Source of the DNA: Ananas comosus
Taxonomy: Eukaryota > Streptophyta > Magnoliopsida > Poales > Bromeliaceae
DNA: 64,000 bases
NCBI RefSeq assembly: GCF_001540865.1
Contig: NC_033636.1
Span: forward strand, 10,182,665-10,246,664
Direction of reading: 5' to 3'
The notes under the pieces were generated by a model, which worked only from the letters and a program-made list of their open reading frames with translations, was not told the DNA's origin and searched no databases. Positions within the stretch are counted from its first letter, which is position 1. Every line of letters begins with the position of its first letter. A program made the position numbers and the translations under genes. Of the stretch, positions 12,973 through 26,310 are shown piece by piece.

Positions 12973-13325
12973 GAGAAAACTTCAAAAAAACCCCTGTGGT
13001 TTCACACTTTCTCAGATGAGTGCCGTGTGGTTTAAAATATATCAATTTGGTATCATGTAGTTTCATTTTTATCTTTTTATTATTAATTTTACTATTTTTT
13101 TGCTTAAATCAGTGACAAAGTTAAAATTAAAGGGTACTAAAATAAATATTCGATAAATCTAGGTAGGTATTTGAAGTTTTTTTGTAAATAATTTAGCGAA
13201 ATATTAACCAAAAAGCTATAGAAAAGATAAAAATAAAACTACGGGGTAACCAAATTAATATACTTTAAACCACAGGCACTCAAGTGAGACATTGCGAAAC
13301 CACGGGGCGATTTTTGAAGTTTTCC
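12973..13325. mobile_element. MITE with ~110 bp inverted repeats and 9-bp target duplication
   Basis: The left arm (12973 onward, GAGAAAACTTCAAAAA) and the right arm (to 13325; reverse complement GGGAAAACTTCAAAAA) are inverted copies over about 110 bp, including CTGTGGTTT, GAGTGCC and TAGTTT(C/T)ATTTTTATC blocks. It is flanked by TTACGGTGA (12964-12972) and TTACGGTAA (13326-13334), a 9-bp duplication with one mismatch. The duplication size and long arms suit a Mutator-like mini-element. No open frame is present. Confidence 0.8.
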
Positions 13326-14039
13326 CTTACGGTAATTGAGACTGACATGTGGGCCACACCTAATGCTATGTGGGGCCCGCATGTCGGAGCCCTAAACGTG
13401 TTATATCACCGTCACATTGGTGACCCTGAAGCTTTTTCCCTTTTTTTTTTTTTCAATTTTTTCTTTTGAGTTGCTGTTTTATCATTTACCTTTCATCTTT
13501 CGTCTTGGTGTAACTAAAAAACTGTGTTTGGTCTGAATTATTATTCTTAGCTACTACACTTCCTCTTAATTAGTCAAATTTAAAAAAATATTTATTATTT
13601 CAGATTTTTCTAAATTGTTTTTTTTTTTCTATCACTGGTGGAGTTACTGGGACTCTGCAAAAAGCCTCGAGGAGTCCACTGTGTGCTCTGGAATTCGTCA
13701 TCTTGTGAGCTTGAGTCTAACTTGAGTGTGATGTTTTTGTGACAACAGATGAGATAATTAAGTACAGGGTTCAAAGGAAAGCTACAGGCCAATTCATCAA
13801 GTCCATTTATTTTTTATTTTATTTATACATAAAAGAGTGTAATAAGAAGAGAAACAGTGTAAATATTTCTCAAAGAGTGTAATTTTTGTTTAAAGAGTGT
13901 AGTTTTCATCTTAAAACTGCAGTTTACATCTTAATAGTGCAACTTATAATTTTTTTTGCAGTTAACGATACAATTTGATATTCATCCTTCTTTTTATATA
14001 ATTTTTTATCTTTATTTTTTTTTTCTGTTTTTTCTATAA

Positions 14040-14448
14040 TTTTTTTTTGTCACCTTCTCTGCCAACAACCACGGTGCCGGCGACGACACCGCTAAGGACC
14101 CCAGCTCCGAGCCTGTAGCGCCGCAGTGACCTCCACGGTGTCGACGTCGGCGCCGGCGAAGATGCATCGTCGTCGGAGGCGGCAGAGAATGAGGGAGAGG
14201 GAGAGATGAGAAGGGCGGGAAAGGACGAGAACAGGTACCAGACGCACCAAGCCCTTTGCCATACGCTATGCCCGCTGAGAAAAAAAAAGAACGAGAGAAA
14301 CGAAGAGGAGAGAGAAAGAGGAAAGAGAAAAAGTAAAAAGGGTATTTTGGTCAGTTTGCTGAAAAAGTGGACCGAATCTGCAAAAACGAAAAAGGTGGCC
14401 CGGTTTTGCAAAAGCCCAAAATAAGTGAATTTTTTATGCAAATTGGCC
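14040..14448. mobile_element. Partial copy of the same element family as 60885-61546, with a GC-rich interior
   Basis: The segment from about 14276 to 14448 is nearly identical to 61376-61546, ending in the same TTTTTATGCAAATTGGCC terminus. The preceding 240 bp is a GC-rich stretch (GGTGCCGGCGACGACACC and similar) unlike its AT-rich surroundings, perhaps a captured gene fragment. A GGCCAATT at 13787 could be a decayed left end, but no target duplication supports it. It abuts the next MITE. Confidence 0.6.
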
Positions 14449-14460
14449 TATATATATCCC

Positions 14461-15006
14461 GAGTTGAGCTAGAATATTATCGATAGCAAACGGGCTATAT
14501 TGTCATCCATTTATTTTTGATGATAAAGCCTCCAAATCGACGATCGGCACCGTTGAACATGATCTATACCACTTGAAGTGCTTAGAAATCAAATTTCAAA
14601 TCTTTTCGACATCATTTGCCTAATAATCAAAGGGTTTCAAAATTTGTAATTTTAATAGTCGATATGAAGTATTTTCTCGTTTAATGGCGTAAAGATATAT
14701 CCAAATCAATTAAATTTTTGTTAGAAAATTCTTTAAACTATTTAAAACAAGATCTATACTCTTGATATTGATTGCAAGACTCCTATCATCATTTTTTAAA
14801 GAATATTTATTTTCAGCCGTTCATTTTTGTGTCCACTCGATGGATAAGAGAACACTTTCGAAAATATATGAAATTTGATTTCTAAACACTTCAAGTGGTA
14901 TACATCATGTTCAACGGTGCCGTTCGTCGATTTGGAGACTCCATCATCGAAAACAAATGGATGGCAATGGAGCCCGTTTGCTATCGATAGTATTCTAGCT
15001 CAACTC
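14461..15006. mobile_element. Mutator-like MITE, ~150 bp arms, perfect 10-bp flanking duplication
   Basis: It begins GAGTTGAGCTAGAATA and ends TATTCTAGCTCAACTC. The inverted similarity extends about 150 bp inward through TATCGATAGCAAACGGGC, CAAATCGACGA, ACCGTTGAACATGAT and CACTTGAAGTG. TATATATCCC occurs immediately outside both ends (14451-14460 and 15007-15016). Long arms plus a 9-10 bp duplication are characteristic of Mutator superfamily mini-elements. The 546 bp element carries no gene. Confidence 0.85.
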
Positions 15007-15062
15007 TATATATCCCTATCGCATGTGTTAAAGAGCTTAATAATTGATATATAGAACCAACT

Positions 15063-15184
15063 GTTCCTAACGCATGTGACGAAGGACTTGGTGGTTGGTA
15101 CCAGAGTGTCCAAGTTTAAATTCTAATTGATTTACATTTTCAGCTAAATTTATTTATAAATGAAATAAACGAAGCGGGTAGCAT
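15063..15184 (+). mobile_element. tRNA-derived SINE, diverged upstream member of a tandem pair
   Basis: It carries the family body seen elsewhere in the window: GGACTTGGTGGTTGGTACC, a decayed B box (CAAGTTTAAATTCTAATTGA), then ATGAAATAAACGAAGCGGGT. Its 3' end runs directly into a second copy with no A-tail between them. Confidence 0.7.
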
Positions 15185-15315
15185 ATGGCAAAGGGCTTGG
15201 TGGTTGGTACCCGAGACCTAAGTTCGAATCCTAGTTAATTCATATTTACAACTAAGTTTATTTCTAAATGAAATAAACGAAGCGGATAGCGTGCTACCTA
15301 CTCAAAAAAAATAAA
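15185..15315 (+). mobile_element. tRNA-derived SINE, second copy of a head-to-tail pair
   Basis: The order is GGCAAAGGGCTTGGTGGTTG, a good B box (AGTTCGAATCC), AACTAAGTTTATTTCTAAAT, AACGAAGCGGATAGCGTGCT and an A-rich tail. The A-box region is truncated and fused to the 3' end of the upstream copy through a shared TAGC. RNA polymerase III A and B boxes are the known mark of tRNA-derived SINEs. Confidence 0.75.
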
Positions 15316-15897
15316 AATAAAAATGGCCACTCTATAATTAGTTGGAATTACTAGAAGACTTAATACCGATCATTCTAAATTTATAAAATACATATTCTTT
15401 GATACTATAAATCTTAATTATTTTGCCTTTATCTAGGATTATGGATTTAATGCCTTGTGTGTAATGGAGGATTTTGAGTAAAAAAATATTATTTATCTTC
15501 ATAATTATTAAACATCGGTAGATCTATAGTCATGTTAAAAAATAAATACATATATTTTTATATATTTTTGTCCCAATTTCTGATCACAATGGAAATAGGA
15601 TATTCTAGTCTCAACGGGCCCTATGATTTGAATACGTATACTGCAAAAAAAGTTCGGTGTACGAGATGTTTCTGTACACCTTGTGCACGCAACATGTTCT
15701 ACTTTCGCACCGGTGTGGTTCCTCAACACCGACCAAATGGAACCGGGATCTCACTAGGGCGGTTCGAATCAGTATGCGGTCAAATTTCGAGGTCGCTTTT
15801 CGAGTCCACGTAGCTCCTCTCCTCTGCCACTATTTCCGCGAGCTTCGCTTGCCCATCGTGATCATCCACGTTCCCCCATCGTCTCCCCCCTCCTCAC
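15316..15897. other. NDUFS7 upstream region
   Basis: The AT-rich sequence rises in GC content towards 15.7 kb. No canonical TATA box stands out. The promoter of NDUFS7 presumably lies here, with a telo-box at its 3' end. Confidence 0.4.
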
Positions 15898-15898
15898 A

Positions 15899-15915
15899 CC
15901 CTAACCCTAACCCTA
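15899..15915 (+). promoter_or_regulatory. Telo-box repeat in the NDUFS7 leader
   Basis: CCCTAACCCTAACCCTAG lies 25-40 bp upstream of the ATG at 15940. The position suggests it is in or next to the transcription start. Telo-boxes at this position are typical of plant housekeeping and organelle-protein genes. Confidence 0.55.
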
Positions 15916-15939
15916 GCTCTAACCATAACCATCCAATCC

Positions 15940-18245
<2,306 letters not shown>

Positions 18246-19140
18246 AACCAGCTGATCTATCGGTTCAACCTTTATGAATTACTTCCTTGGGTCTGTCATT
18301 TCCGCTTGAAATAAAAAAAAAAGCTATATGCTGGATTTTGTAAACTTGTGTTGTGATTTGAAAGTTCTCTGGAGACTTGTCTGTCAAAGTGAACCTCTTT
18401 TATGTGTTATTATTAAATTACTTCTTATATGAAGTAAACACACACTGTATATGGCTGTAACTTTTTTTTGCTGTTCTGTTCCTTCTATCCGTAAGGATTG
18501 ATTTTAATTTGTTGATACTTGCATAGTTGGTGGTTTTGCATATATGCGCGCATTGCAGCTGTGCTTTTGATTCCATATCTACTTGGCAGAAGATGTTGCA
18601 ACCATGCTTTTGATCTTCATGAATGCCGCCGTCTGAAAGTTTCATTTCGAAAGCTGCACAGATATTTGGGATTTTGCTTCTGAGTTTTGTTTGCGAATTT
18701 TTATTTCTAACAGAGAAATTTCGATTTTGTTTTAATATATAAAATAGGCCTGTGAGCTGATATGCTTGGATTGTGCATTAACATCGTTTCGAGTTTAGTC
18801 CAGCTTTTTAATAGGCTGGATCAATGATCGCTGCTACTTTCCAAGTTTGATTTTGTTATGAAGGAACAACAACCGATATTGTAGCTAGATTGTAAACGAA
18901 AAAAAAAATTGTATGAAGAACCTGTCGAGTACAAACCATTTAGAATTATTATCTTTTAAAATTGATACTCTTCAACTGTCGTTTATTTGAATTTAAGTCA
19001 TTTTCTTTAATGGAGCTGAAAACTAGCTATTGAAATTGGTAAATTTTGCAAATTTTCAAATCGATGTTAAATGTAGTGGATCCACTTCGAAATAGCATGG
19101 AGTTGCGGGGGGTCTCCCTACATTTTCACCTAAACAGGCC
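18246..19140. other. Intergenic: NDUFS7 3' end and upstream of the ATP synthase g gene
   Basis: The AT-rich interval starts with the probable NDUFS7 3' UTR and polyadenylation signal (GAAATAAAAAAAAAAG near 18308). No further gene or repeat was recognised. Confidence 0.4.
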
Positions 19141-19150
19141 GGCTCAGTTT

Positions 19151-19170
19151 GCGGCCCACGACAAACCCTA

Positions 19171-19208
<38 letters not shown>
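19151..19208 (+). promoter_or_regulatory. Site II motif, telo-box and (TC)n leader of the ATP synthase g gene
   Basis: GGCCCA (19153-19158), then AAACCCTAA (about 19164-19172), then a (TC)n tract to about 19208 lie in a row. Site II plus telo-box is a known combination in plant genes for mitochondrial proteins. A splice-donor-like CCAGGTGAGTAG at about 19289-19300 suggests a 5' UTR intron running to just before the ATG at 20581. Confidence 0.6.
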
Positions 19209-19211
<3 letters not shown>

Positions 19212-20580
19212 GCCGTAGCTCATCGTCTCGTTTTCTCTCCGATCGATTCGTCGCCCTCATCTCGTGCTCTTCTCCTCTCAATTCTCGGACCAGGTGAGTA
19301 GATCCTTCGTTGGATATGCGATCGGTAGTTGACTTACTTATCTTTCACTCGATTTCTATTTTTTTTTTTTTTAAATGTGTTGACCTTGTTAGAACTATGG
19401 AGCATTTCGATACGGAGATCCGAGCTTTAAAAATTTTGATACTAACTATCGAAACATTATATTTGGTTAGCATTTGATGGTTTACATTAGAAGAATTAGA
19501 GGGTATTCGTTCCAAATAGCATAATATGTTGTTAGATTGAAAATATTTTGTCGATAAATTAGAGATAGTGCAAAATTCTTATAAACATACTTAGATCAAT
19601 CATATTGCAAGGTTACGCAGTAAAAGCAATATTTTTAAAGTAGATCTAATCATTTCAGTGTTGATCTACTTTTCAGCTTGCTTTCCTTGGTTATTTTTTT
19701 TGTGTTGGGGGGCTGAGGATACTCCGGAGGAAAAAGCTCCTATTGATCTTTCGTAAAATGCTCCCATGTCTCAGTGTAGTTAAAACAAGAGGGTGAAAAA
19801 GATTGTTTCGAGGGAAAGTGTGGTTTGTTGTGGGATTTTTTGTTGATTGTGGCGAAGAATGCAATTTCAATACACGATAAAGTTCAGGGACTAAAGCGTC
19901 TGAGCGAGGAGTTCTGGGGCTAAATCTAAATATTTGGCAGTACTTAGTATCTGTACATTTCACCCTTTTTTTTATTTTTCTTTTGATTGTCATTTAACTG
20001 CGAGGACTTATAATATTGAAAATGAGCATGTAAATGATCCTACGGGAGTTAAATATATAATGTAAGGATAAATTCATAAAATAACAAGAACTGCCAAAAG
20101 AGGGTTGAGAAGAAACGGCCTAATACATTTTACTTACAAGAATAAATGTTGATGTAGATATTGATATAACATATCAATGCGTATTTCTTCTTTCTGGTCC
20201 TTCTGAATCTAGATGTGTTGAAATCTATTATTCAAATCCTTGTTTTCTGCCTTTTTTTTCATTGATGATCTGTTCATATCTAGGATTTTATGATACTTTC
20301 CAGAATTTCCCAATCACATTGGAGAGCAGTTGTTATTTACTAGATGACTTTTGTTTGTCTTAAACTCTTAGATTCCAAAATTTATCAATGTAGATTGACT
20401 AAGATCACTTATGTTTGCTTTTGAGTTCCTCTTTTGGTAGGTACCCTCTGGATGTGACTTTCCTTTATTTGTTCGTTCCATTTTTTTTTTCATCTATATA
20501 TATATATATTTTGGTTATGCGTTGAGAATGATAGAAGCAACCACGTTTTTGTTGTTGTTGAATTGGTTTTTAGTGAGTAG

Positions 20581-22530
20581 ATGGCATCGAAGCTGAATCA
20601 GCTTCGATCAAAGGCAGCTCAAGCCTCGCAATTTGTGACGAAGCATGGGTGTGCTTATTATAAGGAACTGTTAGAGAACAACAAGAAATACATTGTTGAT
20701 CCACCCACGGTCGAAAAGTGCCAAGAATTGTCAAAGCAGCTCTTTTACACACGCCTTGCAAGGTCAGTGCTCACTTTGTTCTAAAATTTAGACTTCTATC
20801 TTCTGTTCAAATGCTTATGATTAATGATACATGTTTCCTTTAGTTGTCTACTACAGAATTGTGATGTTTGATTGAAGATTATTGTTGCATGAGTGGAGTT
20901 TAATTAGCTTAATAGTATTTTAGCTGATTGTGAATTATCGACGGTATGGATTACATGGAATGGATCAAATGTTTTCCTGCATCTTCTGGGAAGAATGATT
21001 GGGCAAGAGCCATTTGAAATTATGTATTGTGATTCCTTTTATATTACTATCTTCTTCTCCTTCGGCAAACTTTAGCGCACTTCTCTTCTGCGTTTCATAT
21101 TCGTTGTTCATCGATTCTTTTTCTTTTCTTTTCTTTTTTATTCCTTTTCCTAGATGGCACTTTGTGTTGAGCTGTATGATTCCTCAAGAGTACTGATTGT
21201 CTGCATCACGTAATTAGAGTTGCATTTCTAGAGCTTGATAAGTGATGACATACTGTAGTGGTCTCTATACGTAGATACTTCAATGGACTTCTCTTTTGTT
21301 TTCTGTGACATTTTATTGGCTTATTAACGTCCTTGGACGTACAGGGGAGACTCTGTCCGCGGCACAGGGAAACCCTGTTCATTCGGCGGTCTGTTAACAT
21401 ACCCGAACCCGACCAAATAGGCGGGGCACGGGGCGCGGGGCGCGGGGCGTGATAGATAAGATGGTATCAGAGCATAAAGTAGAAAATGGGAATGGTTTAG
21501 GCAGACCTAGGAGACCCTAGGATAGTAAACCATAGGAGAATAAGGCTCATGAGAGACGAGGACTTGTGATTCGTGGCGAAAGGTTGACGGATTGGGTTGT
21601 GTCGAAACCTCTAAAACAGATATTAGAGGTAGATTCAAGGTAATGTTTATTCTCAACCGAGGGTGTTCATGTTGGGTGCACACAATATGAAACCGAGTGA
21701 TGAGAATAGACACCCTTGTGTGACTTTCGCCTGATTGGCTTTTGAGCCGGTATTAGTAATCTCGTGTTCGACTTATAATGGTCTTTTCTTGTGTTGTGGC
21801 TAAGAATATTTAATCAAGGGCAACTTTTCTCTGGACAATTTCTGTTTTGAACTTTGTTTGGCTAGTATTTGAGAAAATAGGATGATAATTTAATGTCACA
21901 GTTCAATCATGCAGATGAACAGAGTCTATGCAGTACTCATCTTGCATAGCTTGTGCAAGGCGCGTCACCTAGGACATCGGCTGATATAGTACTAATGCTT
22001 TGATAACACAACAATAGAGCTAATTGATACTTGCTTATATTGAGTCCATCTATGTTAATTTGTGTCCAAAAGTGTCAATTGGATGTCAACCCCTTTATTT
22101 CAGTGCAAATTGTTTGAGGCGATTTGGTTCTACTTAGCATAGTGACGGATTAACCCATGTTCAGTTAGTAGGCATATATCTTGCCAAATTTCATGTAACA
22201 TCACTTCGTTGGTGGTGGAATTTGATAAATCTCCTCGCTTGTGCTAACTCATTTCATGCCATTATGCAGCAATAACTTCTTTTTTAACATATGTACTAAA
22301 ACATTCACTAGCTGCTGTAAATCACCACATTTCCTTTTAACAGCATTCCTGGCCGTTATGAGGCATTCTGGAAAGAGCTCGATGGCGTGAAACACATATG
22401 GAGGAACAGGAAGGAGCTCAAGGTTGAGGATGCCGGCATTGCGGCCTTGTTCGGGCTCGAGCTGTACGCCTGGTTCTGCGTCGGCGAGATTGTGGGGAGA
22501 GGATTCACTTTCACCGGCTACTATGTTTGA
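20581..22530 (+). CDS. Mitochondrial ATP synthase subunit g
   Basis: The product is the small membrane-associated g subunit of the F0 sector, which supports ATP synthase dimerisation and cristae shape. Two exons, 20581-20762 and 22344-22530, join in phase for 122 residues. Family features seen are the N-terminal SKLNQLRSKAAQASQFV helix, YYKELLENNKKYIVDPPTVE, the IPGRYEAFWKELDGVKHIW block and a C-terminal hydrophobic helix (GLELYAWFCVGEIVGRGFTF) with the GxxxG-like GEIVGRG segment. Length fits plant subunit g. A 5' UTR intron is likely upstream. The 1.58 kb coding intron contains a retroelement remnant around 21.4 kb. There is no cleavable presequence, as is usual for this subunit. Confidence 0.95.
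21360..21780 (+). mobile_element. LTR-retrotransposon remnant with a tRNA-Met primer-binding site
   Basis: TGGTATCAGAGC at 21462-21473 is the complement of the initiator tRNA-Met 3' end used as a primer site by many plant LTR elements. It follows a GC-rich run ending GGGGCGTGATA, which resembles an LTR end. No second LTR was found and no protein frame remains, so this is a fragment inside the ATP synthase g intron. Confidence 0.45.
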
Positions 22531-24290
22531 GCTGTCTCCCGGTTAGATATCTGGTCTTACACACTATATCTCTTTCCTTGTGTAATTGTTCGTCGGATGA
22601 TTTAAGGAGTTTTATCTCATTTCACCTGCGAAATTTTGTCGCCCCAAGAGATTTTTGGACCTGGTTGCCGGTGAGACAAACATCCTTTACCTCAAATAAT
22701 TTGCGGGCTTGATTGGCATCTCTTGTTATTCTATCTATTAAATGTTATATTTGGTTCCTACTTTCCAAATTCTCTCTCTCTCTCCCTTTTATTTTTTTCT
22801 GGCCTAGGATTTTTTGTTTTCCGAGGTTAATTTTACAGCAGTAACTCAACATGTTACTATTTGCAATAGTTCGACCTGGAATATCCTGATCAGGAGATGC
22901 TTTATCTTGCAGGAATGTGGTCTGAGACATTAGTAAATGCTTGTGGTAATTTACTTCCAGAGCACATTGTCATGAATGTAGTATCTCATACGAAGCATTA
23001 GGGAGATACAAACTTTGAAAAGATACTTTACAGCCTAGCTCCTGAAGATCAAGTTTTTTTTTTCCTCTCTTTTTTTTTTCTTTTTACTTATTTTGTCTTC
23101 AATTTGAAGAGCAAGTCAACAAGTCCACATCCGGAGAGATTCTTCATTTAGTACAGTATAGATTCTCCATTAACTACAGTATAGATACTCATCAAGTACT
23201 GGAACATGGATTTCTCCTTCATATTTATTCTCGTCCTCCCTTTCTTTTCTCCCTTAACACTAGAACATGGGTTTAGATTGGTGTTTTAGAACTTCTGGGC
23301 CAAATCCGGAGCTTACTATTTCTTTGGTTGATCAGCCTGGTGTAGCCATTTTCGGAGAGGGCTTGAGCTTTTGAACTGGGTATAAACTTTCTCGCAGGAT
23401 CGGTTCCGGGGCACGATATTAACCGAGTCCGAAATCAAGCCTCGTTCGGACCCGACCCAGCCCGGCTCAGTCAATGCTCAGGTCTAACCTTATAATCTGA
23501 ACTCTAGCTTCTATTCGCACAATCATTCCTTCTTATCAACTCTCCCTCAACCTTTTTTTTTTTTTTTTTTGGGTCTGATGATCCTACTCCCTCCTACAGT
23601 CCATATCATCCTCCAGTAGCATCATATAGCATCACATACAGAATAAACAAAGCATGATAAAAGCATTGACCTATTTATGTATAAGAACCTTATCAAGTTC
23701 CCCACTAGAGAAAGGCCCTACCTAACAAAAACCCCATCACAGAGCACTGAGAGGCTTGGGATTTCGCACTATTCCCACTCTTGTTGGTATTGTGCTCTCC
23801 CTACCCAGAGAAAGTTTCGGAATTCTCACAAGAACAAGCACAACAAAGCGCAGATCCTTTTTTGTGTTGGTCTGTGGTGAATAGCATGATTCTAGATTAA
23901 AAAAAACCCAATAGCACGCATTAATGATGAAATATTGAGGTATTGTTGGTGATTATTACGTATCCATATAATGTCCACATCCTTGTACATGCACACACAC
24001 AAATTATCTCCTGCTACTGAAGCTTGTAGGATTGGTTTGTAATGTCTTTAGATTCAAACCTGGCAATTCTATAGGACAAAAGTAGTAGGGCCAATTCTCT
24101 TATAAATGTCCTCATATGTCATAACTCCTCTTTATTTGATACTTACCCTTGTCCTCGGGTAATTAGGTCAATGAAGGATAAGGCTATGTGTACCTCATAA
24201 TGTATCTAAAATATTATTACCAGATTATCTTTTAGCTGGTAAATCAACTTTTGAGACTTGATGTTCAACCCGAATGCTATATTTAGAATT
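22531..24290. other. Intergenic after ATP synthase g
   Basis: The ATP synthase g 3' UTR is followed by AT-rich sequence with T-runs at 23059-23093 and 23552-23570. A GC-richer patch around 23395-23470 could be old repeat debris. No gene was recognised. Confidence 0.35.
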
Positions 24291-24299
24291 TGACTAGTT

Positions 24300-24478
24300 T
24301 TTTTTTTCTTTTTTTTTTTTTTTTTTTTTTAAGAGAAAGTTAACATGCTACCCGCTTCGTTTATTTCAATTAGAAATAAAGTTAGCTGAAAATGTGAATC
24401 AACTAGAATTCGAACTTAGGTCTTGCATATCAACCATCAAACTGTTTCGCCACTTGCGCTAAGGACGGTCGGTAATTA
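24300..24478 (-). mobile_element. tRNA-derived SINE, full length, in an 8-bp direct repeat
   Basis: On the minus strand, ACCGTCCTTAGCGCAAGTGG (A box) leads to a B box (AAGTTCGAATTC), then AACGAAGCGGGTAGCATGTT and a long A-tail, seen as the T-run 24300-24331. GACTAGTT flanks it at 24292-24299 and 24479-24486, the expected target duplication. Confidence 0.85.
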
Positions 24479-24486
24479 GACTAGTT

Positions 24487-25540
24487 AATAACACAATAAT
24501 ATTGTCAGTAGATTCTAAGCTACGCAAAAAAAAGCATTGCTTTTATTAGAGTACTGCTACGACTTTTTAAAGAATGCTGTATTTATGAGTTGTATATATA
24601 ATATGAGAAAGTTCAATTCGTGCATGCATGCAGTTTAATATACTATATTGATTTGTTCCTTATTGTGCGTGTGTGAACCTATATGTAAGCAAACTAAAGT
24701 ATATTAATAACATACAATGATGGTATTATATCAAACTACCGTCGGAGTATTCGATGTCAATACAACAACAATTGATTAAAAAAAAAACAAAATAAAAATA
24801 TTTTTTCATATATTAGTATAATGATGAAGTGTCTGAGGAGCAAAACAGTCAATTCACAGGATACCCTTCTTAAATAAGCGGTACAATGTGGTTGACAGGC
24901 ATAGTACCGCAACAGATATAATCAATGCTGCATCAGATCCCTTAAAAACTTACCGTCCCTTTTATATATATAAAAAATTATATAACTATATACTATCTGT
25001 AATACCAAGGTTTTGATATTATCAAATTTTTAATTATCAGATGAAAGATTATACAGTTAATATGATAGTGATTCTCGATTAGAAATAATAATAATTTTTT
25101 AGGATTGAGTAGATGATTAGTTTAATAGTATAATCCAATTGATGGAAATGATTAATGATAGATCTAACGGGAGAAAACTCGATAGTATTAAGAGTTTGGT
25201 ACTATTGAATATTGATAATATAGTAGCTCGACTCGCTCTCTTTCTCTTTATATATATATATCGATTATTATACTACCGATAGCATCAAGTATTTTGTACT
25301 GTCAAATTTTCGCCAAGCGTTTAATACTGTCGAATTTGTTACCATTAGATTTATCATTTGAATCATTTTTTATCTATTAGATTATACTATTCAACCACCA
25401 TTCAAATAATTCTAAAAGATCATTATCATTATAGCTACATGTTTTTTTCCTCCAACGATCAAAAATTTAATAATACCAAAAATTTGTACTATTACTAGTA
25501 TTTATTACTATCTATTACTAAAGTCCGTGGAGCATTGTTC
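24487..25540. other. AT-rich intergenic sequence
   Basis: This is very AT-rich sequence with short TA runs (24965-24980, 25250-25262). A weak inverted theme of ATTATCAAATTTTTAATTAT-like blocks near 25017-25100 and 25300-25500 hints at an old MITE, but boundaries cannot be set. Confidence 0.3.
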
Positions 25541-25549
25541 TTTACTTGA

Positions 25550-26310
25550 CACGTGTCCGACTCAATGACTCGATACACCCGGTGCACCGTAGACCAACCC
25601 AGTGCACTATAATCCTTAAAAAATATTATTTTATTTTAATATATATATTTAAATTTTATATTTGTTAATATAAAGATATTTAAAGTATCATAAAATAAAT
25701 TTAATTAATTAGATTTTAGTTTAGAATTTTTTTTTGGTACTTTTATCATACAAGTTTATCGGTATTTATGAATCGTACACATACACCAGGTGCAGGCAAT
25801 AATTTTCAACAATGAGGAGTCATGAGGCCCTCTCGCTTTATGACACATATCTAGCCCATATACTCGGTGCACCCATTGCATCATAAAATCCTTAAACAAA
25901 TTTAATACATACATCTAAATTTTATTTTTTTAATATACAAACATAAAAATGCCATGAAATAAATTTAATTAATTATATTTATTCTAAAATATTATTTTTC
26001 ACATTTCTAGCATACAAATTTATCAGTATTTATAAAATATACACATACATTGGGTGCAAGCAATAATTTTCAATAGTAAGAGCTATTGTTTGTTGACATA
26101 TGTTCAGTTATTGGTGCAATGGGGGCATCATGGATCCAATAAGAAAAATATAATTTTATTTTAACAACTATATCTAAAATTTCACGTATAGATATTTTAA
26201 ATATTATAAACTAAATTAAATTAACTAAAATTTAATTTTAACATCTCTATTGTACAAATTTATTGGTGTGTATAAGATATATACACACTTGGCCAGTGCA
26301 GTCAATGAGT
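25550..26310 (+). repeat. Degenerate tandem repeat, three copies of ~260 bp
   Basis: Three successive blocks share the same order of words. A CCGGTGCACC or ATTGGTGCAATG start is followed by AATCCTTAAA(C/A)AAAT, ATCTAAATTTTA, ATAAATTTAATTAATTA, then CATACAAATTTATC(A/G)GTATTT, TACACATACA and GTGCA(A/G)GCAATAATTTTCAA. Copies begin near 25565, 25830 and 26090. Divergence is substantial, so this is an old local amplification. Its origin is unknown. Confidence 0.65.

Noticed and set aside
13787..14448. Complete mini-transposon from GGCCAATT at 13787 to 14448
   Set aside because: Only the first eight bases agree with the family terminus and the flanks (AAAGCTACA versus TATATATAT) do not match, so the left boundary cannot be supported.
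15899..15915. Interstitial telomere or chromosome end
   Set aside because: Only about three CCCTAA units are present, placed just before an ATG, as expected of a telo-box.
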